A DNA stretch of 64,000 nt from Athripsodes cinereus. Lineage: Eukaryota > Arthropoda > Insecta > Trichoptera > Leptoceridae. The position numbers were made by a program, and so were the translations under genes. This document shows positions 23,671-36,471 of the stretch, in pieces; position 1 is the first letter of the stretch, and each line of letters begins with the position of its first letter. The notes under the pieces are model-generated. The model was not told the DNA's origin. It did no database searches and saw only the letters and a list, made by a program, of their open reading frames with translations. Where the stretch lies: positions 12,397,982 to 12,461,981 of the forward strand of contig OX388314.1 in the NCBI GenBank assembly GCA_947579605.1, given 5' to 3'.

Positions 23671-25379
23671 ATTTATTTACACAATAAACGGACATATCAA
23701 ATAAATAGCTTATTGTCATAATATTACTATAAATACATTCGTTTGATACAATAGTGTGAATGTTGTTCTATTTAAGCCTGTTGATACGCAGTAGGTATGT
23801 ATTAAAAATATAAATGTTTTAAGAAGTTGTCTAACAGGCTATTCAGTGTGGTAACTTGCAGATACCAGATATGTCGAGGCCATCATAAGCCAATACTACG
23901 TTGGATTAGAATGGTGCAGGTATATGTGGATCTACTTCGCGGTGATCAGCTTACGGTGACATAATACCGCGTGCTTTTGATAAGCACAACGTAAACAATC
24001 TTTGTTAAAGTAAAAAAAGTATACACAACCATATTTTGGAATGAAATTGTTACTATAATATGTATTCAGAATTACTCGGTATATCTGAACAGCGTATTAT
24101 GTAAGTCTATTTAATATTTAATTCACGTGTAATTGTACTCCATATTATACAATCAATATCAAATAAGTTTGTAAAATAGAACATAGCTGTGTTGATGTGT
24201 ATAGTATAATGTACTGTATATTAGCATGTAAATCTAGATATTCGGTTTTATGTTTAGAAGCATATGCCGCAATAAGAATTTCGGTATATTTTACATACCT
24301 ACTTCGATTCGGATGCTCATAAATTTGAAATATTCACCTATTCTTTTCACTTTATATTGCGACATATTAAATTTTTATACATGAGAATGATTCTCTGACA
24401 TGTGTACTTGAATGTCATCATACTTATTATTTTTATTACCTTTTGGAGGGAAATATAATAAATTGATTTTCCACACTTACTTAAACTTCTATCAGTTTTA
24501 TAAATAAATATATTTCTTAATCGATTTTAGTTTATGACCGAAACTTAGGTCGACTTATCGGCAGGTATTCGGTATCACTTTTTTCCGTAACTATATTGTC
24601 ATGGCACTTCTAACCAGTCGAAATCAACGCTTTGGACACGAAAAAGCTGTGTAAAATAAGGAATGTTTTTTGAAGTCATTTTTGATGTTATCAGGTGGCA
24701 CCGAATAGGTAAAAACTCAAAGTTTATTAACAATAACCTACCTATGTTGAAAGTGACACTGAATTATAAAAAAAATATTATTTTCTGGATTCGAAATTTA
24801 GTAGGTTAATGTTCTGACTTTACAAGTTATAATTGTACATCGACACTAGAATATGCTATTCATTAGGTATATGTAATATTTTACATAGCCATGTTATGTA
24901 TTAGAGAAATGTTCTCTTTAGTTTTGAAAATGTTCGAAATTTAATGTGGATCATTATATATCTTCTAAAACCTATAGAGGATAATATAGGTTTCCCGAAA
25001 ATAACTTGACCGAAATATTCTCGTCGTCATTGACCGAAAGCATCTCTCTTCTCAGTATCACTTTATAAAACGTGATTATAACTTTACTATTTCCTTTAAT
25101 ACAATTTCAATAGTTCTCTGTTTTTTATTATATACAGTCGGATAATTTCACATTAGTAATCATTGAAAGCAGTCCACATATTTATATACTTCCATCGTAG
25201 ATACGTACATTCATTCATCCTAGTTTCTTGTAAAACATAAATAATTTCTGGTTTATACAGTAGGTATACTAATTACTCACATTAATTTGAAGTTATACTA
25301 AAGTATTGTAGTTTGTATGCTGGTAAGTATTATATACTTGGTCAGATTAATTACATTTTTTTACCAGATTAATTTTATT

Positions 25380-25520
25380 ATAGAAATGTTTTTTTATTTA
25401 TTTTATTCTCTTTGCACATCATCATTTACATAACAAAATCAACAAAGCAATTTACATTAAAAAATGTGATATGCAGTGGCGAGATTATCATTACAATAGT
25501 AATTTCTTCCAACTAATCAC
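25380..25520 (-). mobile_element. dispersed LINE-tail repeat
   Basis: tttattttattctctttgca precedes atgcagtggcgagattatca and atttcttccaactaatcacg. The copy at 37740-38030 shares gcagtggcga, ttatcac/attac and cacgtg. Confidence 0.55.
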
Positions 25521-27149
25521 GTGTTACTTGTTTCATGATAATACCTATTTGGTTTAAAGAGTTCTGTGAAAATGTCTGTATCGAATTCAAATTCAATTAT
25601 GTTTATTGGGATTAATATATTTTTTTTAAAACAATAATAATTTCTTGATAAATGCACAGCAAACATTTTGTTTCCCTCAAATTTGAGCAGAGCTCGTGCT
25701 TTGAGGGATAGTTCATCATTGTATATATATATGTAGAGTAAATAAGAATAGAATAAAATAATGAGTGTGAATAAGAGTGAATCCACTATTTTGTCCTCTC
25801 ACGTTACCTTAACATATATTATTTTTTAGATGCATATCTGCATTTTGAATTCACTTGTTTTTTATCGTTTATTTTTCGTATTATTATCAACATCATTTGA
25901 TAATAGATACTCATCAAGGTTCTTAGAATAATTTATGTGAGTATAACAACAGTCAGGGAATCGCTCATAGAATAATATATCTCGGTATATTATCTTTTGA
26001 TATTATTTTTGTTGTGATTGAACATGAACCGTTATGAATGTAAATACATATTATAGTTTCATTTAGTATACAATACTAATATGTGGCTTGCAAATAATTT
26101 AAGTTTTCATTAATCAAAATCTTGCATGGATACATCTATCTATATTATCAGTGATTTGATTGAAAAACAATATGGTGATGTAGATTCATAATAAATACTT
26201 AATATGGGATTGATTTGCTTGTGTTTGTATTCGTGGCATTATATAACTGAAAATCTATTCAGTAGATACCTACTTATTAATAATAAATTTAGCAGTACAC
26301 CTGACTACAGAGTGATAAGATAAAATAGTCTAGACTTTTTTCAGATCGGTAGCGAAATTAAAAAAAAAAAACGTTTGATATATCTGTGTACATTGATGTT
26401 ATTTTTTGGGAACGTTATTACTATCTATTTACATTAATGTAAATATATTTATATAAGAGTACATGAGAAATATTCACATTATGGTTTTTCGTTATATTGC
26501 GTTGTAATAAATATCGCGAAATATACCTAATCAAGCATAATTATATTATAATGCCTCATAAAAATATTTTAATCAAGGATAATGCTGCAGGTTTTGCAAT
26601 AATGTTCTGCTACCTGCATTTTGTAATACCAACTGGGACTTGTTTATTGGTATCAATATCAATATAGGTAACAACGAAAATTGCAATTTATATAATAGTA
26701 GTGTAGTTTGTTGAGGAAATTGTAAAAAATGTCTCAAGGAGACCTTGTCCATAATATTACAGATACACTACGCGACTGGACTATTGCTATGAACATTGCC
26801 TAGAGCAAACACTATAAATGTGTTTGTTGAGTTTCTGTGGATGTATTACATAATTATATGCATCATTATGAGACAGAAAAGATCGAAAGCCATTTTCATT
26901 AGTTTTTCCATGAAGCATGTAGTTTTTCATATGTATCTCTAATATAATCAGCACATGTGTACTAAGATACTTTCACTAGTTTTGCTTGTGTGTAGCAGGA
27001 TAAGTGACGAAAACATTCATAGTCGAACAGCAAAAAATGAGCCAAAGTTATTCTAGACAAGCGAATCGAAGTATTAAATGGGCGACGAAAAATATTAAAT
27101 TTAGGACTACGAGTATAGGTACCTATCTCTACTATTATTAAATTTGTCG

Positions 27150-27350
27150 TGTCGAAACCCAGAAAAAATCAATCAAACTGATCTCCAAACTGTGCAAAAC
27201 GCACAGCAGGTGCAAAAAATATCCTCCACAGTGCATGCGACAGGGTACAATGGACACTCCAAGTGTGGCATGGTCTATGCTGCACTACAGTCACATGCTC
27301 CGGATTCGTCCTGTAGGAAGCCCTATCGTTCTCTATTGTCGCGGCCTATC
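27150..27350. other. GC-richer block of unknown origin
   Basis: About 200 bp with clearly higher GC than its surroundings. An open frame covers it (27144-27368) but uses no recognisable domain, and neither strand shows a motif that I can assign. It may be an old retroelement piece or a conserved non-coding element. Confidence 0.35.
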
Positions 27351-27477
27351 TCTACTTATATTGAGTGAGTGATAAAAATACTAAAAGAAATACATCTATT
27401 CAATTTGTTTTCTAAAACTTATCTATTTATTTTAAATTGTGTGTATTTATATGATCTTTATTATTTTCATTATAAAA

Positions 27478-27610
27478 ATCTAGAGATTTGGGTAAGTTGG
27501 AAGAGATCGCACCCTTGCAATAAGCTCACCGTTTGTATATCGTATTTAATTTGAATGCATTTCTCTATACAATTGTTTGCATTGCGGTCAGTAAAGAATG
27601 AATAAATAAA
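27478..27610 (+). mobile_element. dispersed LINE-tail repeat, plus orientation
   Basis: Here the order is reversed: gggtaagttggaagagatcg, then cttgcaataagctcaccgtt, and at the end cagtaaagaatgaataaata. This is the reverse complement of the 48537 copy (cattctttactgtacattga), giving tail polarity to the plus strand. Confidence 0.6.
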
Positions 27611-28347
27611 AATGTCCTCATTAAACTGTATGCCTGTATCATGAAGATGGAGTAAGTTAGCGGCGAGATTCGAACCTACAATCACCTGGTCAAAAATACA
27701 TACTAACCGGGAAATATTATTGTGTGGCACAAAACTGTCACCTAAACTAAATAATCATAATACGGTACATTATCACGTACACACTGTGTAAAAAAATTGT
27801 TCATATTAGTATTATAGATTTTAATTATCGGACTACGTCGTCGCCTACATTTAGTCTAATTTTATGCAACTTTTAATTTGAATTTTCGTCATTTAAATAT
27901 TATCAATTATATTTTGGTGAACTATGTTAGTTTTGATTTATGCAATGCTATTTTCTGATATGTATTGGAAAACTGTCTGTTTTCAAAATGTTATAAATAT
28001 AAATAAATTTGGTTGGCTTTGTTTACGAGAATTGAATATGTATCTACTGTATTTGTAATATACTTTGAAACCTTTTCTGATTACGAGAGTATCATTATCC
28101 TTCATCTGCTTGATCTTATGGGATTTATAACCCACATGTAACTAAGATGAATAAATAAAATTATGACTAAGTTGTATATACATAGGTAGCCAACAAACAA
28201 TATGCAACAAACATAATATGTGTAGAGCAGTGGCTCTTAACCTATGGGGAATTTCGTGCATAACATCCATAAAACAGATATGTAAGGAAACATTCATTCC
28301 TGAATTGACGAAAGATTTTCTCTAACTGTTAGTTTATAAATCTAATA

Positions 28348-29635
28348 CGAGGGTGGGGTGAAAAGTTATCGGCCTGACACAGAGATGTTACTCCAATCAG
28401 CAAAAAATTGTATTCCTTACCTGGGTGCATGTGTCATTAGTTCATATGACAAATTTCAACTTGTTCTCTTAAGTAGTTTCTTCACACGAATTTTTGCAGT
28501 CGACGTCTTGCTTGTTTTTCATGAAAATTAATAAATTTGAGTATCGTGCGGTCATAAAGTTCTTCGTTTTAGATGGATTAACTCCTACGGAAATTCATCC
28601 AAAGTTGACAAAAGTTTACGAGGACTCTGCTCCTTAAATGTCAACCGTTAAAAATTTGGCAGCTGAATTTAAAGGTGGTCGCACACCCCTCGAAGATGAC
28701 CCATGTGAAGGATGGCCAAAAACCACAGCCATATCGGAAACCATCGATAAAGTGCATGATTCCGTGTTGGCCGACAGGCAACTGAGGTGCATGAGATAGC
28801 TGAAACTGTAGGGATATCGAAAAAAAGGGTCGGAAACATTTTGCTCAAAGAATAAGGGATGAAAAAGCTCCGCGCAAAAAGGGTGCCGCATTTGTTGAAT
28901 GCCGATCAAAAACAAATTCGCAAATTATTTTCGCAGCAATTTTTGGACCGATAGAATAGGGATCCGACCAATTTTGTGCGGTGATTTGTCACCATGGATA
29001 AGAAATGGGTCCACCACTACACTTCAGAAACAAAACAGCAGTCCAAGCAATGGGCGGAAGCTGGTTCAGCTCCAAAGAAAGCGAAGTCGATTTCATCTGC
29101 TGGAAAGGTCATGGCTAGCGTGTTTAGGGATGGAAAAGGTATCCTGGTAATTGATAACCTTGCAAAAGGTAGAACAATCACAAACAAATATTACTCCAAA
29201 CTTTTTAACCAATCTGGATGGTGAAATTCGCGAAAAGAGGCCTGGTATGAAGAAACAAAAATCATCTCTCACCAAGACAACGCACCCGTACACAAGAGTG
29301 TGTTGGCGATGGGAAAACTGCAAGATTTGGGGTATTACTTGCTCGTCCCCCCCCCCTATTCTCCTGATTTGGCACCCTCAGACTTCTTGGTTCCCAAACT
29401 TCAAGAAATTTGTTTCTGGGAAGCTCTTCGTATCCAATGAAGAAGTTGAAAGCGCTGTAGATAAATATTTTCGCAACCTTCCAGACTTTCACTTCCTGGA
29501 AGGAGTACTGATGTTGGAGAAACGCTGGATCAAGTGTTTTGAAGTCAAGAGAGATTATGTAGTAGAATAAAAATAAAAAAATCTGAAAACCGCAGTCTTT
29601 CATTGTCAGGCCGAGAACTTTTCACCCCACCCTCG
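28348..29635 (+). mobile_element. mariner element (irritans-like), full length but broken
   Basis: This is a 1288-bp element with inverted termini CGAGGGTGGGGTGAAAAGTT and, in reverse complement from the right, CGAGGGTGGGGTGAAAAGTT, flanked by TA (28346-28347 and 29636-29637). A transposase start ATG lies at 28521 and coding similarity runs to a stop near 29570. Motifs include a first catalytic region altered at the expected Asp-Glu-x-Trp (here MDKKWVHHYTSETK, 28994), SAGKVMASVFRD (about 29097) and a PPPYSPDLAPSDF region around 29350-29390 in another frame. It is nested in the hAT element, so it is the younger insertion. Confidence 0.93.
28521..29570 (+). pseudogene. mariner transposase pseudogene
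   Basis: The frame opens MKINKFEYRAVIKFFVLDGL and meets a stop codon TAA at 28634. It restarts in frame (MSTVKNLAAEFKGGR) and then shifts near 28790 and again near 29220 and 29350. The D,D34D catalytic region is spread over at least two frames and the first aspartate position is not conserved in the readable frame. The whole protein would be about 345 residues, as usual for mariners. No function is expected. Confidence 0.85.
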
Positions 29636-30071
29636 TATATGCAAACAATAATTAAAGGGTGTAAATTCTCACAAAAAAACCAAAACGTACATCTACGTAC
29701 GAAACACTGCTAGGTTAAAATTGAATTCGTCAAATGCTGGGTCTACACAGCTGGATGCCAAAGACCGATGCTGTAGCGGGAATGGAGAGTTGGCTCACTA
29801 AAAAGTGGTGAATTGGATAAAAAAGGTTAAGAACCATCGGTGTAGAGGGACATACTTATACCTACATACATATATATTATTATTACTGAAACGAAGATTG
29901 CATACATACGAGTATTCACATTTTTCTCAGTAGGTACTCCATTTATTACTTTCGCACTGTATGTATATACCATACCTACATATCGATACCTATATAATTA
30001 TTTTAGGTATCCGTGCCACTTTGTTCTGTGTTCCTGTATTCTATCATTATCTGGTTGTTTTTTTCATGACT

Positions 30072-30252
30072 ACCAACCCAGTTGGTTTTAGTACTGAATG
30101 TGACACCTACCTATTTATATTTCGGTGACCATTATAAGATGGGCTCAGACAAAAAAAAATGCACCAACCCAGTTGGTTTTAGTACTGAATGTGACACCTA
30201 CCTATTTATATTTCGGTGACCATTATGAGATGGGCTCAGACAAAAAAAATGC
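30072..30252. repeat. tandem duplication, 2 x 91 bp
   Basis: The unit begins accaacccagttggttttag. Copies start at 30072 and 30163. They differ by one substitution (attataagat/attatgagat) and by one base in the A run. The unit ends in caaaaaaaaatgc. Confidence 0.92.
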
Positions 30253-30594
30253 AGTAGTAAGCTTATTTAGTATGGAAGATAGGAGACAAGATTATCTCTT
30301 TTTATAATAGAGGGCACCTTTCACGATATATTTGCAAATATACCTAATATTATTTTATTCACGTTGGATTAGTATAAACTACATTATTTAGTTAGATGAT
30401 GTAGATAGTCATCTATTTCTACAAGTAATTAATTACATTTTTCTCAAAATAAATACTTATATTTGGTTAATAAAATACAAATCATTTTTTTCACTATAAA
30501 TAAATCGACTTTTTTGGCAATGCACTATGAATATTTGCATTACAAACTCACTAGTAGATACATCAGGTTTTTAGTAGAATATCACATTATATAT

Positions 30595-31372
30595 AATGAG
30601 TTACAATCCATTGGATTGGTCTGCAACGAGTTTGGTTTTTCTTCTCCATTCGTCTCTATTCTCAGCCAGTCTTTTTAGCTCTACGTATGAGCCACAGTTC
30701 ATGTCTCTCTTCAGTTGGTCCATATATGCGTCTCTTGGTCGGCCTCTGCCATTTGTCCCCTCGGTCTTACCCTCTGCGATGGCGATGAGTAGTCCTGGGT
30801 GTCTGATGTTGTGGCCAATCCAGTTAGCTCGTTGTTGGCTGATTCTCTTAAGGAGTTGCCTTTTTTCGCCTACCCTGGTTAATACTTCTTCATTTTCGAC
30901 GTGCTCCGACCAATGGATCTTAAGCATGCGTCTGTAGCACCACATCTCAAAGGCCGCCAACCGTCCGCTTTCACTCTTGCTGATGGTCCATGTCTCACAA
31001 CCATAAAGCAGAATGCTCCATACAAAGGCTTTAGTAAGGTTCTTCCTTACGCTTAAGTCAATATTTGGGGATTCCAATATCTTTGATTTTTTGTTAAAGG
31101 CAATCCTTGCCTGGTTTATTCTGCTTACAATTTCTGCTTTGGAGCGTCCATCCTGGTTTATTCTGCTGCCCAGGTACACGAATTCACTTACTTGTTTGAT
31201 GCTCACTCCATTTATGGCAATGTTCGCAGTCGTTTCCTCTCTTCCAACGACCATACATTTTGTTTTTTCTTTATTTATTTTCATGTTGTACTTTGACAAC
31301 AGAATACTTTCCATTTTTCCTAAGGCTTCGTTCAGCTCCATCTCGGAGTCTGCGAGCAGTGCTATGTCGTCA
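30595..31372 (-). mobile_element. LINE family A, uninterrupted 3' fragment
   Basis: Minus-strand frame, open from about 31374 to the stop at 30601. It starts at the second residue of the RT box (DDIALLADSEMELNEAL) and runs through KTKCMVVGREE, FVYLGSRINQDG, LLYGCETWTISKSESGR, RRMLKIHWSEHVENEE, NWIGHNIRHPGL and NGRGRPRDAYMDQLKRD to DQSNGL*. No frameshift is visible over 246 codons. The 3' side continues into taactcattatatataatgt. The upstream RT and endonuclease are missing. It is the cleanest copy of this family in the window. Confidence 0.92.
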
Positions 31373-34300
31373 TATGAACGTAGCAAGAATGTATCTGAGA
31401 TGGAATACAAATATTAAATTATTTTTAATGGTATTTTTTTTATCTCATTTCTATCCAAAACATTTAGTCGTGATTTCAAAATTGATACAAATTCTCATTT
31501 TAATGAAATTATTGTCAGTGTAATCATTAGGTAATAATTAAATTCCTATTAGGTACTTATTAGCTACTTACAATACATATTTACAGACACGTTGCGAATA
31601 TTCTGTTGATCTCGATTTATTCGCTTATCGGTGGTTGTATTTACATTTCAAGGATTTTCCGGAGTAAGATGTAGATACAAGTTGATAGATGTGTATGTGG
31701 CTATGTGTATTATAATATACATATAATGTTATCGTATATGTATCGGAATAATGTAGGTGACGTTGTTAGAGTATGTATAATATAATAGGTATTCACTACA
31801 CATGTATTGTCGTGTACCTACATGTTATTTAAAGTAGTGTATTGTATAAAATGTGTGGAATATTTTATAATATCATAAATTATAATTAGTTATATTTGTG
31901 TGTGTGTTTTATAGGGTTTTAGGTGTTAGATACGCGTGTAAAGAATGTTGCGACTGTTAACGAAGGCTTTACATTATTATACTTAAATAAGAATTTTAAT
32001 AATAACTCGCACTGTATCCATTTGCTGTTTTTGTCTAAGCCTTTATAACACGAGATTATATAATATATATGTCTGTTCTTACATCCAATACACAAATTCG
32101 AAATATAAACTATATAATAGGGAATTATTTGAATGACATTATTCATAATAATCTAATTTACCTTTCTATAATACATGTTGTATTCCTCTGCGGTAATAAT
32201 ATGGAGTTAGAACATCCCATTGGGGAGTTAGTTCTAAAATCTCGCTACAAATTTAGATACAATAATGTATTATAATATATACTATCGTACTTACGATACT
32301 TACCCATACAGTTAACAAAAATAATTATTTATTGAAAGCGGACATCACAAACTACTCGACACTTTCTATTTAAAATCGACAGTAAAATCAGTATGAGATA
32401 TCTATTCTTTTAAATACTTATCTATTATATAAAAAAAACATTTGGTTTTATATGTCTTTTACTGGGAATTTATGCACATGTATATTAAATGTAAAAATAA
32501 ACCATTCATTCATTCAATATATTGAGTACTTTTATTGGATATATATTTTATTTATGCCATAATAATTTTATTATGTTCAATTACGTAGCTTTTTTTATAG
32601 GTTTATGTCTTAAGTTGTATCAAAACATTACCAAGGTTCGTCAGTAAATTGATAATACTGTTGTGATATACCTAACCGACTTTCAATAATAAATGTCGAA
32701 TGTTTGTTTTTAATACATAACACGGAAATTAAGAAGTAGACAAGCCAAATTTGTTGTCAAATTACGTATCATATTTTATTGTATTAGGCATATATTTATT
32801 ATTTTGTCTTTTCCAACTCAAGAGTTCTCCTTGATTTTATCTATATCACTTGATGTCATTTTCACTGAAAACTACTTGAGAATACATTAAATGAAAATAT
32901 GTCTTCATGATTTAGATTGATTTTTATTGTATTAATCTTAAATACATATATTATATCACAAATTATATCACAAATCTGACAGATTTGATAATGAATAGAA
33001 AACAATTATTATCTCTAAAGAAATATGGAAAACTTTTACCAATGATTTTTTTATTAATCTCTTTATTGTTATACAAAATATTTATTATCTTGTAAGATAC
33101 CTATATTTTTTTTTGCCGTGCAAAAATAATTATTCGGATAACAAAGTGATAATAATATATTTTTTAAATATAATTAATATTAAGTACATACAGTGATTCG
33201 AAAACTATCGAAACTTTGTTTTTTTTTTATTTTGAATAATCCTGTTTTAGCAGTTGTAAATTAGTATGAAATAAACAATATTATTGTAATAATATACTCA
33301 AGGTTTTTTCACTGTCGCGATGGGGCTCAGAGTTTTATTGTAACTATTATAGATAGGTACTTGATAATTTATTCATAGCTTTGGAAACTTAATAATATGT
33401 AAGTAGTGGACCGATTACAATGTTATGTAACACTGGTTAACCGTGTATTGAAGGTAGGTTGAATTGGTTGTATTATAAGGAGAGTAATATTTTTATACAA
33501 CCATTTCATTGATTGTATTGCCTGTCTTAGTTATGTCCAGCGCCTTATCTTATACATTTCTGTCCAGCTGTTTCTATGCCATGCAATAATAATATTATTT
33601 ATTCATACAGGAGTATATTTTATGAGTGTTATATTCAAATCTAATTAATTTATTTCTTTAGTCTTTGTGATTATATTCGGGGAATGAATGCAAACTGTTT
33701 TTGCATGTTTTTCAAATTTGCTACTGGTATTAACACGTATTAATTAAACCTTTTGGATACATACTAGTCGAGTTGTAGTAAATACCCCGCTAAGTACCTA
33801 TTGTGAGCTTTCCAAAAACATTGCGTTTACTAATTATACGTAATATGCGGTATAATTGTAAGTTATATGCTCTTTTTCTATATTATACATAGGAGTATAA
33901 TAACGAATGTAGGTAATTTTTAAATAAATAATACTACCTATTGTATTTTAATTTATTTTTGTTTTATCATATTCTTCAATTTTCGTAACGTGAATATGAA
34001 AAATACAGTAGCCCATCTTAGCATCTTGCCTAAATATACAGTTTGTTACCAAGATTTCGATGTTTGATTGGATGTTATAAATTATTTAAGATATTCTCAT
34101 CTTCTATTGCTATATTTAAAAGTTACCATATTAGTTATTGTATTGATGCATTATTATCATATTATTGTTTTAACACGTTTCCAGCCTTGGCAACATTTTC
34201 AAAATGTTTAAAAATCGCATTATATCGATGATTATATTGTTTATCGGGCATGTATACCTCAACAATGTAAATCATCCCGAGTCCAGATAATGATGTGTAT

Positions 34301-35422
34301 GTTGGTATATAATATTTGCGGCCAATTTTACACAACTGTCTAGTCAACTTAGCAACTAAATTTTGGTTTGACCTGTCGAGGTGCAGACCACAGATTCATT
34401 ATTGAAGGTCGCGTCAATTATTGATATCGTACGGTGGACGTCGCATACTCGTACTAACGATATATTCCGCATCACTTGAATCATTATAATATCCCTGATT
34501 GACTATGACGCTTTTGCCGTTGATTTTGTTGTGAAGTTAAGTAATTTAGATTGACAGTTTTATCAATTCCCGTTGTCCTTTTGTACCCACGTGTTGGCGA
34601 ATATTCTTAACTGAACACTAGTCTATAAAACTTTCTACTGTCTCTAGGTGTACTTAGTACTCTAGTTATCAATAAATATGTTATAATAATAATTATTAAG
34701 TATGCTCGCTACTTGTTTGTTATTATTATATTTTTTTAACTTGTACTTTTGAGAATATTATCAAGCCTATCTGTTGTCTAGTATATTTTTCGATTTCTTG
34801 ATTAGATTTTTTTTGAGATGTATTAAAGCATTCCTTCATCCATATAGTACAAGGGATAAGATTTGCCGGAATAAAAATAGGCACGCGATAACCTTACGAT
34901 AACCTCTATCTACATCAATCTTTTATGTGTTGGAAACATTTTAACACTTACCGATGCGTGTATAATAAACATGTGTCCAATTAAGTTAATAATATTTTTA
35001 TATTGGCATAATGATTGGATAATTACCTAATTTATTTTTCCTATACTTACATATATAGGTACCTATCTCATTAGTATGAAACCACTGTTTTTCAGTGTGT
35101 TGTTTGCTTTATTTAGTTTGTTTATTATTTTATATTGATATCAATGTAATAAAATTTGCCCCCTCGTGTGCACTTTCTGATAAGATCTTTACGATTCTGT
35201 GTGGAAGTATTAGAATAAGAAAATAAATTATTTAATTATATATCTGAATATAATATTTTTGTGTATTTTTTAAAACTAATATTGACCCAGGATGTTATAT
35301 AATAGTTGATATATTATTAAATATCGTTTTAATTGAAAAATAAAAGAACACTTGACTTCTGCAGTTTTGTAGCTGAAACAAAATGCTTCACAAACTTATG
35401 ATGCGTTTTATTTTGATTACAG

Positions 35423-36333
35423 AACCATATACAAACTGGATGGAAGAGAAAATTGAACTACCAGCATTTGAAGAAGTGTGTGAACCCATCCTGCAACCAG
35501 ATAACACACAATCTCTCCTTCAAGAGTTTGAATCAGTTTGCCAACAACCCAAATATCAGTTGAATCATCTAACTCCACCACAAAGCCCCCCATTCCACCA
35601 GTCTGCACAATATGGCTGGACTCAGCCAGCTCCTGTCAACTATGCTACTCCAGTCCAAGTATCCGCACCAGCACCAAATTGGCAACCAGAGATCCTCAAT
35701 CTGGAGCAACCATCTCAGATTGATGTTGCCCATGAAATGGCTGTTGTGGATGCCATTGTGCAGAACAGAGCTCAGGATATTGATGGTGTCTATGATTCTG
35801 ACTTGATATCTATTCCTTCTCCAGCATCAGATATTTATCCTGTGGATTACCAGTGCAACAACTCTTTAAAAAATCAAGAAGAAAACTGTGAAAATATTCC
35901 ACCCTTGATTCCAGCAGCATCTGAGCACGCTTACGCTAAACCAACCGAAGAAAGTCAATTGTATGATCCTGGTTCTCCCATCTCCTCGTCATCTTGTAGT
36001 GTCTATGGCAGTTCTGAGAATGATGAGGAATGGGCACCATCATCTGCCTCAGAGGCGGGTTCTATTGGTAGACAAAAGAATTACACCCGCTCCAAACCAT
36101 ACTCCAGGAACATTGATGATAAAAGGTCTCGCAAAAAAGAACAAAATAAAAATGCTGCCACTAGATACCGTCAGAAAAAAAAACAAGAAGTAGAAGTACT
36201 TGCCAGTGAAGAAAAACTTCTTAAAGATAGAAATTCAGAATTGAAAACTAAATGCTTGGATGTCCAGCGTGAGTTAAAATGTTTGAAGAACCTCATGAGG
36301 GATCTTTGTAAAGCCAAAGGGTTGATCAAATAA
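35423..36333 (+). CDS. crc: crc/ATF4 (ATFC) terminal coding exon with bZIP domain
   Basis: The acceptor ttttgattacag precedes 35423, and the frame is fixed by the phase-1 junctions described above. It encodes 303 residues to TAA at 36331-36333. The first half is acidic and glutamine/proline-rich (LTPPQSPPF, 35568-35594), as expected of an activation region. DSDLIS (about 35794-35811) resembles the DSGxxS phosphodegron bound by betaTrCP in vertebrate ATF4 (inference). A serine-rich acidic stretch follows (SSSSCSVYGSSENDEEW). The C-terminal bZIP starts at 36121: basic region KKEQNKNAATRYRQKKKQ, then a leucine zipper with heptad-like L/L/L residues ending LCKAKGLIK. The AATRYRQKK signature is diagnostic for ATF4/crc. 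An in-frame ATG at 35383 lies in the intron and is not the likely start. It acts in the nucleus as a dimer on CRE/AARE-type sites in stress responses. Confidence 0.95.
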
Positions 36334-36465
36334 AAGCATGCTGAGAACCAACATTATAATCCAATCCTAACATGCATGTTCTAAAAGTACCTAATAACTT
36401 GTACTGTGCATACATGTGCACTATAATAACACACTCCATACATTAATTGTATTCTGTATTAAAAT

Positions 36466-36471
36466 AATAAA
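36466..36471 (+). terminator. proximal poly(A) signal AATAAA
   Basis: AATAAA lies 133 bp after the crc stop and is followed by a GT-rich patch (gttcacaagttttgtcac). Confidence 0.5.

Larger units (their letters stand above)
28228..29839. mobile_element. hAT-type element interrupted by a mariner
   Basis: The ends are CAGTGGCTCTTAACC at 28228 and, in reverse complement, CGATGGTTCTTAACC at 29839 (12 of 15 identical). An exact 8-bp duplication, gtgtagag, flanks it at 28220-28227 and 29840-29847. Subtracting the mariner (28348-29635) and its TA leaves about 320 bp with no coding capacity, so the host element is a non-autonomous hAT. Confidence 0.88.
11182..35422 (+). other. crc: crc long intron (24.2 kb, GT...AG)
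   Basis: The donor is G|GTATGATAC at 11182 and the acceptor is ttttgattacag|AACC at 35422. Both junctions are phase 1. The intron hosts many transposons and, near 22.2-23.4 kb, a probable alternative first exon of the same gene. The stretches 11769-12791, 13719-15449, 16220-17750, 19700-20700, 21240-22150, 23672-25380, 25520-27140, 29850-30070 and 31420-35380 show no exon or repeat that I can name beyond the entries given here. Confidence 0.75.

Noticed and set aside
29347..29356. C-run as a regulatory site
   Set aside because: It is a homopolymer slip inside the broken mariner transposase that accounts for one of the frame changes.
35383..35422. ATG at 35383 as the crc start
   Set aside because: The 13 residues before 35422 (hydrophobic LMMRFILIT) lie across a clear polypyrimidine-AG acceptor, and both upstream donors are in phase with 35423.
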